From contig NZ_BMFQ01000004.1 of the NCBI RefSeq assembly GCF_014638915.1, positions 248,001 to 312,000 of the forward strand: a DNA stretch of 64,000 nucleotides, written 5' to 3'. Position 1 is the stretch's first letter. Each line of letters starts with the position of its first letter. Origin of the DNA: Xanthomarina arctica (lineage in GTDB: Bacteria; Bacteroidota; Bacteroidia; Flavobacteriales; Flavobacteriaceae). A model generated the notes under the pieces. That model was not told the DNA's origin and searched no databases. It was given only the letters and a program-made list of their open reading frames with translations. Below, one piece after another: positions 34,960 through 42,388 of this stretch. Both the position numbers and the translations under genes were made by a program.

Positions 34960-34989
34960 CGCAAGTTATTTCAAAATATATCATCTAAA
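34960..34989 (+). promoter_or_regulatory. ECF-type promoter site D (before the second YHYH gene)
   Basis: CGCAAGT (34960-34966), 15 bases, then CATCTAAA (34982-34989), 24 bp before the ATG. AGCGCAAGT here is identical over 9 bases to site B. It should drive the YHYH-YwqK-SCO-CotH unit. Confidence 0.8.
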
Positions 34990-35013
34990 ACTACATACCT
35001 AAAAATATAACTT

Positions 35014-35784
35014 ATGAAAAACCTATTTAAATTAACGTTTCTTACTCTGTTTTTAATAACAGGATTTATCGCTTGTTCTAGTGATGATGACGTTTCCTCA
35101 ACGGAAGAAGTAAATGAAGAGAATGAAGAAAATGAAGTTGTAACACAATTACATGCTGCTTATGCCGCATTTAATACAGAAGCTACAGATATTTATTTAT
35201 CTAATAATGGAGCAACAGTAACCATAGAAACAACGGGGTTACCAGATCATGAAACAGTATACTGGGGTGTTGGTAATGAGTTGTATAGAGACGAGCCTGA
35301 TGTAGCATTAACACCTTCTATTATGTCGAGTAATAACAATGCTGTAACTATTACAGTAGATGCCGTGCCAAATTTAATAGGGAGTACAGTAAGCACAAAT
35401 TTCGATACCATAGGTATTGCTGTTAGTGGCGCTTCGATATTTAATGATCAAGAAGGTGGTGGAGCTTTGGATGCTGCAGCAGCTAGTTTAGATTGGACAG
35501 GAGCTCATATTGGTCCAGGAGTGTATCATTATCATTTAGAGCCAAAAGCATTCACTGACGACGATGAAAACTTAGTAGGAGTATTACTAGACGGTGTTTT
35601 TCTTTATGGAAGAAAATGTATCGAAACTGGAACTTATCCTACAGATTTAGATGCTTCTGGTGGTCATACAACGGCAACTCAATATACAGATGGTGTTGAA
35701 GAGTATCACTATCATATAATTAACGAATTATATTCTAATACTGGTTCATACATAGCATTTGCTGGACCTTACCAAGGTTACTAA
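35014..35784 (+). CDS. YHYH-domain lipoprotein
   Basis: A 256-residue lipoprotein with lipobox A20-C21 followed by S-S-D-D-D, a Bacteroidetes surface-export-type acidic stretch, then an acidic Glu/Asn linker. The YHYH domain fills the rest: 'GPGVYHYHLEPKAF', 'LVGVLLDGVFLYGRKC' and a second 'EYHYHIINELY' near the C-terminus. It shares the domain with the preceding lipoprotein but lacks EF-hands. The biochemical role is unknown. It is the first gene after site D and its stop directly abuts the next ATG, so the downstream genes are translationally close. Confidence 0.82.
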   Translation: MKNLFKLTFLTLFLITGFIACSSDDDVSSTEEVNEENEENEVVTQLHAAYAAFNTEATDIYLSNNGATVTIETTGLPDHETVYWGVGNELYRDEPDVALTPSIMSSNNNAVTITVDAVPNLIGSTVSTNFDTIGIAVSGASIFNDQEGGGALDAAAASLDWTGAHIGPGVYHYHLEPKAFTDDDENLVGVLLDGVFLYGRKCIETGTYPTDLDASGGHTTATQYTDGVEEYHYHIINELYSNTGSYIAFAGPYQGY

Positions 35785-36405
35785 ATGAAAGCATTTAAAC
35801 TATCTTTATTATTTTATTCAGTTTTTCTTATGGGTTGTAATTCTACAACGCATAAGAAGAATACTGCTACTAGTAATTTTAATAAAGTACAAATAGATAC
35901 AACTCGAATTATTAATAAGGATAGTTTAATTTTAAATGGAAATACTGGAGTTTGGACTTATAATCAAACACCTTTTACTGGTTTTGCGGTTCAGTTTTAT
36001 GCCAATAATTCTTTAAAAGAAAAGACAGGCTTTTTTAATGGTAAAAAAGAAGGCGTTTACCATGTTTGGTTCGATAACGGAGAACTTAAATTAGAATCCA
36101 ATTATAATCAAAACTCACTGGAAGGATCTTACAAATCTTGGTGGATTAATGGTGTTTTGGCTTCTGAAACTAATTATGTAGAAGGAAAAAAGCAAGGTGA
36201 AGAACGCCATTGGTTTTCTACTGGTAAGATTTCTAAAATAAGAAATTTATTAAATAACCAAGAGGATGGCCTACAACAAGCTTGGCTGGAAAACGGAAAA
36301 CTTTATGTAAACTACGAAGCAAAAGATGGACGTATTTTTGGCATGCGACGAGCTAATTCCTGCTATCAATTAAAAGATGAAGTTGTAATAAGAAAAGAAA
36401 TTTAA
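35785..36405 (+). CDS. YwqK/MORN-like repeat lipoprotein
   Basis: A 206-residue lipoprotein (lipobox G17-C18). It contains repeats of about 22-24 residues of the type G-x-Y-x-x-W-x-x-N-G-x-L-x-x-E-x-x-Y, e.g. 'KEGVYHVWFDNGELKLESNY', 'LEGSYKSWWINGVLASETNY' and 'KQGEERHWFSTGKISKIRNL'. These repeats are annotated as YwqK-family antitoxin or MORN-like; in this envelope setting a structural or binding role is more likely than an antitoxin one. It directly follows the YHYH gene (no gap) and precedes the SCO gene by 4 bp. Confidence 0.75.
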   Translation: MKAFKLSLLFYSVFLMGCNSTTHKKNTATSNFNKVQIDTTRIINKDSLILNGNTGVWTYNQTPFTGFAVQFYANNSLKEKTGFFNGKKEGVYHVWFDNGELKLESNYNQNSLEGSYKSWWINGVLASETNYVEGKKQGEERHWFSTGKISKIRNLLNNQEDGLQQAWLENGKLYVNYEAKDGRIFGMRRANSCYQLKDEVVIRKEI

Positions 36406-36409
36406 TTTT

Positions 36410-37078
36410 ATGAAATATCTAAGTATTCTTTTGGTTCTATTTTTCATAAGCTGTAATAAGGATGTGAAAAAAGAAAATATGGTTGTTGTGGAAGACAGCC
36501 GAGTTGATTATTTGCCATATTATAATGAGGAATCTTTTACTCCAAATTGGATGACACCAAATTCGACGGAAGAAAAAGCATTTCATAAAATTCCAGACTT
36601 TTCACTAACAAATCAATTAGGTGAAACAGTTAATCAAAATACGTTTGAGAATAAAATTTACATAACCGATTTCTTTTTTACTAGTTGCCCTGGTATTTGT
36701 CCGAAAATGACTGATAACATGTTTAAAATACAGGAAGCCTTTAAAGACGATGAGGATGTTTTGTTGCTGTCACATTCCGTTATGCCAACTACAGACTCTG
36801 TGTCTGTTTTAAAAACGTATGCTAAAACCTATAATGTTATGGACCATAAATGGCATTTGGTTACTGGGGATAAAAATGAAATTTACAGTTTAGGAAGAGA
36901 TCAATATTTTGTGGAAAATGATTTAGGAGAACCAAAAAATATTGACGATTTTCTGCATACCGAAAACTTTTTACTAATAGATAAAAACAAACATATTAGA
37001 GGTATTTATAATGGTTTAAATAGAGCTTCGGTTGCACAATTAATTACAGATATTAAATCGCTTAAATTAGAAAATTAA
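36410..37078 (+). CDS. SCO/PrrC-family copper-binding thioredoxin-fold lipoprotein
   Basis: A 222-residue lipoprotein (lipobox S14-C15). The thioredoxin-like fold carries the SCO metal/redox motif C-P-G-I-C-P in 'DFFFTSCPGICPKMTDNM' and the third ligand His in 'DDFLHTENFLLID'. SCO proteins deliver copper to CuA centres or act as thiol reductases. No CuA oxidase gene is nearby; instead it lies among YHYH, EF-hand and CotH genes, so it may serve metal loading or redox care of these exported proteins. The gap to the CotH gene is 14 bp. Confidence 0.88.
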   Translation: MKYLSILLVLFFISCNKDVKKENMVVVEDSRVDYLPYYNEESFTPNWMTPNSTEEKAFHKIPDFSLTNQLGETVNQNTFENKIYITDFFFTSCPGICPKMTDNMFKIQEAFKDDEDVLLLSHSVMPTTDSVSVLKTYAKTYNVMDHKWHLVTGDKNEIYSLGRDQYFVENDLGEPKNIDDFLHTENFLLIDKNKHIRGIYNGLNRASVAQLITDIKSLKLEN

Positions 37079-37092
37079 TTATAATTAAAAAC

Positions 37093-39417
37093 ATGAAAAA
37101 AATAACTACTCTACTATTGCTTTTACTCGCTTTTACAAATATGTATTCGCAAGATTTTTATGACGCAGAAACGGTTCAAACCATCGAAATAGTTTTCGCA
37201 GAAAGCAACTGGGATGCCTTACTAGATGCAGAGAAGGCCGGAGATAATAATTATACAGAAGCTGTTTCTGTAACAATTAACGGAACTACTTTTAATCAAG
37301 TAGGCGTTAAATATAAAGGGAATAGTTCTTATAATGCCAATCAGACTAAAAATCCATTTCATATTGAATTAGATACCTATGTAGATCAAAATTATGGAGG
37401 ATATACGGATATCAAACTGTCCAATGTTATTTTTGATCCTTCATTTGTAAGAGAAGCAGTAGCCTATAATATAGTTCGTAATTATATGGATGCACCACAA
37501 GCTAATTATGCCAATATTTATGTTAATGGTACTTTAATTGGGTTGTATACAAATGTAGAGTCAATTTCTAAAAAGTTTGTCAATAATCATTTTGGATCAA
37601 ATGAGAATGCTTTTTTTAGTTGTAGTCCTCCAGATGGTGCAGGGCCACAATCTACAAATTTGCCCAACTTGTCTTATTTAGGAACCAGTAGTTCAAGTTA
37701 TGATGATGCTTATGAAATAAAATCAGATGATGATGACGATCCAACTGTTGCCGAAGCTCATTGGGATGATTTAATAACACTAACAAATACATTGAATAAT
37801 AATGTGACTGATATTGAAACAGTGTTGGATGTAGATAGAGCTATTTGGATGCTTGCTTTCGATAATGTTATGGTAAATTTAGATAGTTACATCGGACAAT
37901 TCAAACAAAATTATTACTTATATAAAGATGATTCTGATAGATTTAATGCTGTAGTTTGGGATTTAAATATGTCCTTCGGAACATTTAGTCAAACTGGAGA
38001 AAGTAGTGGTGGGCCAGGAGGTCCAGGTGGCCCAGGAAGTGGATTAAATTCAACTACTGAAAAGGCGCAATTGGACCATTTATTGCATGACACGAGTAGC
38101 GATTTCCCATTAGTTTCTGAATTATTGGCAATCCCTCGTTATAAAAAAATGTATTTAGCTCATTATAAAACCATATTAACTGAGCAAATAACAAATTCAA
38201 ATTACTTAACATTAGCTAATGATTATCAAAGTATTATTGATGCATCAGTGCAGGCAGATGTAAATAAATTTTATACATATGCACAATTTAATAGTAATAT
38301 CAATTCTGATGTTAATTTAGGAACGAACACTGCTAGTGGCTTAACACTCTTAATGAATGCAAGAGGAACTTACCTTTCTGCCTTGTCAGATTTTACAGTT
38401 ACTCAACCAACTATTAGTGATATAATGGAAGATAATTCTAATCCTGAAATTGGTTCTGTAATAAATATTACTAGTAATGTTGTTAATACAAATTCAGACG
38501 CCGTATTTTTAGGATATAGAACCAATCAAAATGCACCTTTTACAAAAACTTTAATGTACGATGATGGAGCACATAACGATGGCAATGCCAACGACGGTGT
38601 TTATGGTCTTGATTTAACAATTTCAGAGGAATACACACAGTATTATATTTATGCTGAAAACAACAATATTGGAGCTTTTTCTCCTGCGAGAGCGGAACAT
38701 GAGTTTTATACGATAAATGCTACTTACCAAACTTTAACAATTGGAGATTTGGTTATCAATGAAATTATGGCTTCCAATGAAACAACTGTTACAGATCAAG
38801 ATGGTGAGTATGACGATTGGTTAGAACTGTATAATAATAGTTCTGAAACCTTGAGTTTAGATAATTTATACTTGTCTGATGATCCAACAGACTTATTAGC
38901 TTGGCAATTTCCTTCAGGAATAACTATTGCCCCAAATAGCTATTTAATAGTTTGGTGTGATAAAGATGATGATCAAGATGGTTTACATGCAGATATCAAA
39001 TTTTCTGCAGGAGGAGAGAGTGCTATTCTATCTTATGCAGATGGTACCATTATCGAAGATATTACTTTTGGAGAACAAGAAGATGATATGGGCTACGCCA
39101 GAATTCCAAATGGAACAGGAAGTTTTGTTATCCAAGCGCCAACTTTTGGAGCCAATAATGAAACATTATCTGTAGAAAACTATAGCTTATTAGACACTTT
39201 AAAAGTGTTTCCTAACCCTACAAACAATCTTTTAACTATTCAGAATACCTCAGATAGTATAGAAAGTATTACAGTTTATAACATGCAAGGGCAACTATTA
39301 TTTCAAAATAAATATAATAACAGTAATCGTATAGAATTAGATTTTTCCTCTTACTCAAAAGGAGTTTATATGGTTCATGTTAATAATACAACAACATTAA
39401 AGATTATAAGAAATTAA
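37093..39417 (+). CDS. T9SS-secreted CotH-family kinase with lamin-tail domain
   Basis: A 774-residue secreted protein: signal peptide (1-19, ...TNMYS-Q), a CotH kinase domain (about 25-440: 'VGVKYKGNSSY', 'LSNVIFDPSFVREAVAYNIV', 'IWMLAFDNVMVNLDSY', 'AVVWDLNMSFGTF'), a Gly/Pro stretch, a C-terminal lamin-tail-like domain (about 555-690, 'VINEIMASNETTVTDQDGEY') and a T9SS type A sorting domain ('VFPNPTNNLLTIQN' to the end). CotH enzymes are atypical secreted kinases; in spores they phosphorylate coat proteins. The target here is unknown; the acidic EF-hand or Ser-rich neighbours are candidates. It is last in the site-D unit and followed by a terminator. Confidence 0.85.
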   Translation: MKKITTLLLLLLAFTNMYSQDFYDAETVQTIEIVFAESNWDALLDAEKAGDNNYTEAVSVTINGTTFNQVGVKYKGNSSYNANQTKNPFHIELDTYVDQNYGGYTDIKLSNVIFDPSFVREAVAYNIVRNYMDAPQANYANIYVNGTLIGLYTNVESISKKFVNNHFGSNENAFFSCSPPDGAGPQSTNLPNLSYLGTSSSSYDDAYEIKSDDDDDPTVAEAHWDDLITLTNTLNNNVTDIETVLDVDRAIWMLAFDNVMVNLDSYIGQFKQNYYLYKDDSDRFNAVVWDLNMSFGTFSQTGESSGGPGGPGGPGSGLNSTTEKAQLDHLLHDTSSDFPLVSELLAIPRYKKMYLAHYKTILTEQITNSNYLTLANDYQSIIDASVQADVNKFYTYAQFNSNINSDVNLGTNTASGLTLLMNARGTYLSALSDFTVTQPTISDIMEDNSNPEIGSVINITSNVVNTNSDAVFLGYRTNQNAPFTKTLMYDDGAHNDGNANDGVYGLDLTISEEYTQYYIYAENNNIGAFSPARAEHEFYTINATYQTLTIGDLVINEIMASNETTVTDQDGEYDDWLELYNNSSETLSLDNLYLSDDPTDLLAWQFPSGITIAPNSYLIVWCDKDDDQDGLHADIKFSAGGESAILSYADGTIIEDITFGEQEDDMGYARIPNGTGSFVIQAPTFGANNETLSVENYSLLDTLKVFPNPTNNLLTIQNTSDSIESITVYNMQGQLLFQNKYNNSNRIELDFSSYSKGVYMVHVNNTTTLKIIRN

Positions 39418-39437
39418 GTTTGGTTTATTTTTTTTTG

Positions 39438-39469
39438 AAAGCTTAGCTGTAATGGCTAAGCTTTTTTTT
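39438..39469 (+). terminator. Terminator after the CotH gene
   Basis: AAAGCTTAGC and GCTAAGCTTT form a perfect 10-bp stem around a 7-base loop with a T8 tail, closing the ECF cluster. Confidence 0.9.
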
Positions 39470-39493
39470 ACTTTTATGGAAACATAAATCAAC

Positions 39494-40549
39494 ATGAAAC
39501 AAGCATTCTTTGTTTTTATAGGGCTCCTATTTTTTGTATCCTGTAAACAAGACGAAAAACCCATATTTGTTCCTAGAACTATAAGTGAAGTTCAAATTAG
39601 TGACTTCCTCGAAGATTCGTTATTAAGTATTAGAGCCATTGATATTTTAGATGATAAAAGTCTGGTTTTTGCTTCCAATAATGGTGCTTATGGTCTTTAC
39701 AGTCCAATTAAAAGAAATTGGCAAATATCCAAACAAGAGTCTACTATCGATTCAGTACAATTGGAATTTAGATCGATTGCCCATACCACTACAGATTTTT
39801 TCATGCTAAGCGTTGGTGATCCTGCTTTATTATTTAAAACGGGAGATCAAGGTAATATGAATTTAGTTTATCTAGAAGAGCATCCAAAGGTGTTTTATGA
39901 TGCCATGGCTTTCTGGAACGATCAAGAAGGAATTGCTATTGGAGATACTACAGATTCATGTTTAAGTATTATTGTAACTAGAGATGGTGGCAAAACATGG
40001 AATAAAATTCCATGTAGTAACCTTCCAAAAGGAATTGAAGGAGAAGGTGCCTTCGCAGCTAGTAATACAAACATTTCTATAGTTGGAGATAACACTTGGA
40101 TAGCAACTACAGCAGGAAGAATTTATTCTTCAAAAGATAAAGGAGTGTCTTGGGATGTGGTACAAACTCCTATAATTCACGAAAAGGAAACAGAAGGAAT
40201 TTATTCTTTAGATTTCTATGATGAACTTAACGGTTATGCCATTGGAGGAGATTACACCAATCCTGACAACAATAAGGCTAACAAGATAAGTACAATAGAT
40301 GGCGGTAAGACTTGGAGCTTAATTGCAGAGGGGCAAAATCCAGGCTATAGAAGTTGCGTACAGTATATTCCAAATAGAGAAGGAAAGGAGCTTGTAACTG
40401 TAGGCTTTAAAGGAATAGACTATAGTAATGATGGAGGTAATACTTGGAAAAATTTAAGTAAAGAAGGTTTTTATACAATTCGCTTCCTAAACGATAGCGT
40501 AGCTTACGCTGCAGGCCAAGGAAGAATTAGTAAATTAAATTTTAGATAA
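39494..40549 (+). CDS. Lipoprotein with BNR/Ycf48-like beta-propeller
   Basis: A 351-residue lipoprotein (lipobox S16-C17). Four Asp-box type repeats are visible: 'TRDGGKTWNKI', 'SKDKGVSWDVV', 'TIDGGKTWSLI' and 'SNDGGNTWKNL', as in sialidase BNR repeats and the photosystem assembly factor Ycf48. Homologs in Bacteroidetes are called 'oxidoreductase' without experimental support. It probably folds into a beta-propeller on the periplasmic side or surface. It is separated from the CotH gene by a terminator and shows no ECF-type motif, so it is probably not part of that regulon. Confidence 0.78.
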   Translation: MKQAFFVFIGLLFFVSCKQDEKPIFVPRTISEVQISDFLEDSLLSIRAIDILDDKSLVFASNNGAYGLYSPIKRNWQISKQESTIDSVQLEFRSIAHTTTDFFMLSVGDPALLFKTGDQGNMNLVYLEEHPKVFYDAMAFWNDQEGIAIGDTTDSCLSIIVTRDGGKTWNKIPCSNLPKGIEGEGAFAASNTNISIVGDNTWIATTAGRIYSSKDKGVSWDVVQTPIIHEKETEGIYSLDFYDELNGYAIGGDYTNPDNNKANKISTIDGGKTWSLIAEGQNPGYRSCVQYIPNREGKELVTVGFKGIDYSNDGGNTWKNLSKEGFYTIRFLNDSVAYAAGQGRISKLNFR

Positions 40550-40579
40550 AAAAAGGAAGCCATTGGGCTTCCTTTTTTT
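40548..40579. terminator. Bidirectional terminator between converging genes
   Basis: A7-GGAAGCC and GGCTTCC-T7 form a perfect 14-bp stem with loop ATTG. It occupies the whole gap between the two converging stops and serves both strands. Confidence 0.92.
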
Positions 40580-41021
40580 ATGGTTTATTTTTATGTTCAG
40601 AATGTTGCCTTTTTCTGTATTCTTCAAACATTTTTTTATTGAAATCGTCTTCAGCCTTTTTTAAAAGCACAATTTTTTTTGCCGAAATAACTTTTTGTAA
40701 ATCGGTTATAAGATTGTTATAAAGCTGACTTCTTTTATTATTGAAGGTTTTCATTTCAACAAGCATAGCGTTGGCTTCCACTTCAGTTAAATTAGTATAA
40801 TCAATATCGCTTTTGTCTTTATGAGCTTCTTCTCTCAAAGCACTTTTGCTTTCATCGAACTTATTATAAATAGGCCAAAATTTTTCAGCTTCAGATTTAG
40901 AAAGATCTAATTGCTCTGTAATGTAAGCGATTTTAAGTGCTTTAATTTTTTCGTGTTTATCCTGAGAAAAACCTGTTAGACTTAGGAGTATAAACAACAA
41001 TAATAGGATACTTTTTTTCAT
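40578..41021 (-). CDS. Spy/CpxP-like periplasmic helical protein of the second ECF module
   Basis: A 147-residue protein with a signal peptide (1-19, ...LTGFS-Q) and an all-helical mature part: 'AYITEQLDLSKSEAEKFWPI', then 'NKFDESKSALREE', a helix ending in 'NNKRSQLYNNLITDLQKVIS', and a basic His-rich tail. The 'LSKSEAEKFWPIYNKF' pattern is typical of Bacteroidetes Spy-like proteins found downstream of ECF sigma/anti-sigma pairs. It may act as stress or metal sensor or chaperone. It lies 13 bp after the anti-sigma-like gene. Confidence 0.7.
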   Translation of the reverse strand: MKKSILLLLFILLSLTGFSQDKHEKIKALKIAYITEQLDLSKSEAEKFWPIYNKFDESKSALREEAHKDKSDIDYTNLTEVEANAMLVEMKTFNNKRSQLYNNLITDLQKVISAKKIVLLKKAEDDFNKKMFEEYRKRQHSEHKNKP

Positions 41022-41034
41022 TTAGTTTATAATG

Positions 41035-41532
41035 TTATTCAGATATGTAATCTTCAAAATCTGATGAGTTGTATAAATAGTTTTCAAGTGAGGCATCACT
41101 TATGGATTCTCCTAAAATAAAAGTTGAAATGTCAATATCTTCAATTATTTCGGCTTCCATATTGGAAGTTTCAAATTCTTGGTTAGAAACATAATTCTCT
41201 AACGCCTCATTTTCTATGGAGTCGAAGGTTATGTTGTTATCAAAAACTTGGAGATTAAATAATAATATAATGGTTGCCGCAATACTTGATACGGTAATAA
41301 AAGTGCGTGTCGAAATTAAAGACCTTACTTTAGTTTCTTTATTATTCGAAATTTGTTGAAGCACGCGATCCTCAAGAGTTTCAAAATAAATTTCAGGGGT
41401 TTTAAAAACTGATTTGTTTATTTTTTCATCTAGATGAATTTGTGCCATAATAGTATCTTCCAAATTGGAAAAATAATTTTCAGGTGTTTTAAGCCCTGAA
41501 TGCTCTATGTTATGTATCTTATTCTTTTTCAT
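41035..41532 (-). CDS. Probable anti-sigma factor of the second ECF module
   Basis: A 165-residue protein with a soluble N-terminal part (about 1-88), one transmembrane segment (about 90-108, 'FITVSSIAATIILLFNL') and an acidic extracytoplasmic tail. The N-terminus contains two similar repeats ('LKTPENYFSNLEDTIMAQI', 'FKTPEIYFETLEDRVLQQI'), a pattern seen in Bacteroidetes membrane anti-sigma proteins. It starts 33 bp after the ECF sigma gene and is followed by the Spy-like gene. The role is inferred from gene order and topology. Confidence 0.68.
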   Translation of the reverse strand: MKKNKIHNIEHSGLKTPENYFSNLEDTIMAQIHLDEKINKSVFKTPEIYFETLEDRVLQQISNNKETKVRSLISTRTFITVSSIAATIILLFNLQVFDNNITFDSIENEALENYVSNQEFETSNMEAEIIEDIDISTFILGESISDASLENYLYNSSDFEDYISE

Positions 41533-41565
41533 CTTATCGTTTAGACTATTTAAAAGGTTAATAGT

Positions 41566-42108
41566 TTAATGATTAGTTAAATAGTCTTGTATTTTTTTGG
41601 TGGCAATGTGGTAGGATGCTTTTAGAGCTCCTTCACTTGTTTCAAGTATTAAGGACATGTCTTTATATTTGATGTCTTGAAAATACTTCATATTAAATAC
41701 TAGTTGCTGTTTCTCGGGCAATTTTGCTATGGCTTCTTGTAATTTGTATTGAATGTCGTCTCCTTCAAAATAAACATCGGCCTTCAGGTTATCTATAGCT
41801 AATTGTTGCATTTCTTGGTTTGAAATTTGAGATTGTTTTGCTCTCTTCTTTATAAAGGTTAAAGATTCGTTGGTTGCAATTCTGTACATCCAAGAATAGA
41901 GTTTACTTTCGCCTTTAAAGCTTTGTATGTTTTTATAAACCTTTATAAAAGTATTTTGAAGGACATCGTCTGAATCATCATGAGATTTTACTATATGTCT
42001 TATATGCCAATATAATCGCTCTTTATAAAGGGTCATTAACTCCCTGAAAGCAGCTTCTTTATTTTGGTTGGATTGAAGTTGTTCTAATAATTTAGATTCG
42101 TCTATCAC
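41566..42108 (-). CDS. ECF RNA polymerase sigma factor, second module
   Basis: A 180-residue ECF sigma factor. Region 2 shows 'DDVLQNTFIKVYKNIQSFKG' and 'LYSWMYRIATNESLTFIKKR', region 4 'KYKDMSLILETSEGALKASY'. It heads a three-gene leftward unit with an anti-sigma-like and a Spy-like gene. The order matches the sigma module at 31.3 kb, but the upstream DNA does not contain the CAAGT-N15-CATCTAAA motif, so this sigma probably reads different promoters. Start ATG at 42108. The 280 bp upstream hold no gene, only the terminator of the next unit. Confidence 0.9.
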   Translation of the reverse strand: MIDESKLLEQLQSNQNKEAAFRELMTLYKERLYWHIRHIVKSHDDSDDVLQNTFIKVYKNIQSFKGESKLYSWMYRIATNESLTFIKKRAKQSQISNQEMQQLAIDNLKADVYFEGDDIQYKLQEAIAKLPEKQQLVFNMKYFQDIKYKDMSLILETSEGALKASYHIATKKIQDYLTNH

Positions 42109-42331
42109 CTGATGATTTTAAATTAGACTTTACAAAGTAATAAAAGTTTAATGTGAAAAACATTGAAAAAGTTAAAATATTGTTAATCAGTAAATTAATT
42201 TAAAAAACATCGACAAAAAGCATTTTTACAAGGATTAACTGTGTTTTTTATTTGGTTAGTATCGCAATTTGTTTTATGTTTACAGGAATCAACCTACTTA
42301 TTTGTTAGTTTTCCCCAAACCTAACAAGAAC

Positions 42332-42365
42332 AAAAAAGGACTATATGAAAATATAGTCCTTTTTT
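42332..42365 (-). terminator. Terminator of the ABC transporter gene (symmetrical)
   Basis: A6-GGACTATAT and ATATAGTCC-T6 form a perfect 15-bp stem with a GAAA tetraloop. It lies 23 bp after the ABC transporter stop and could also stop rightward transcription. Confidence 0.9.
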
Positions 42366-42388
42366 CTAATTTCCTTTTTATAAACGTG

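Noticed and set aside
35785-36405. YwqK-repeat protein as antitoxin of a toxin-antitoxin pair
   Set aside because: It is a lipoprotein inside an envelope gene set and no toxin-like small gene is adjacent; the antitoxin label comes only from database naming.
39494-40549. Ycf48-like lipoprotein as member of the ECF regulon
   Set aside because: A strong terminator precedes it and no CAAGT-N15-CATCTAAA motif lies upstream.
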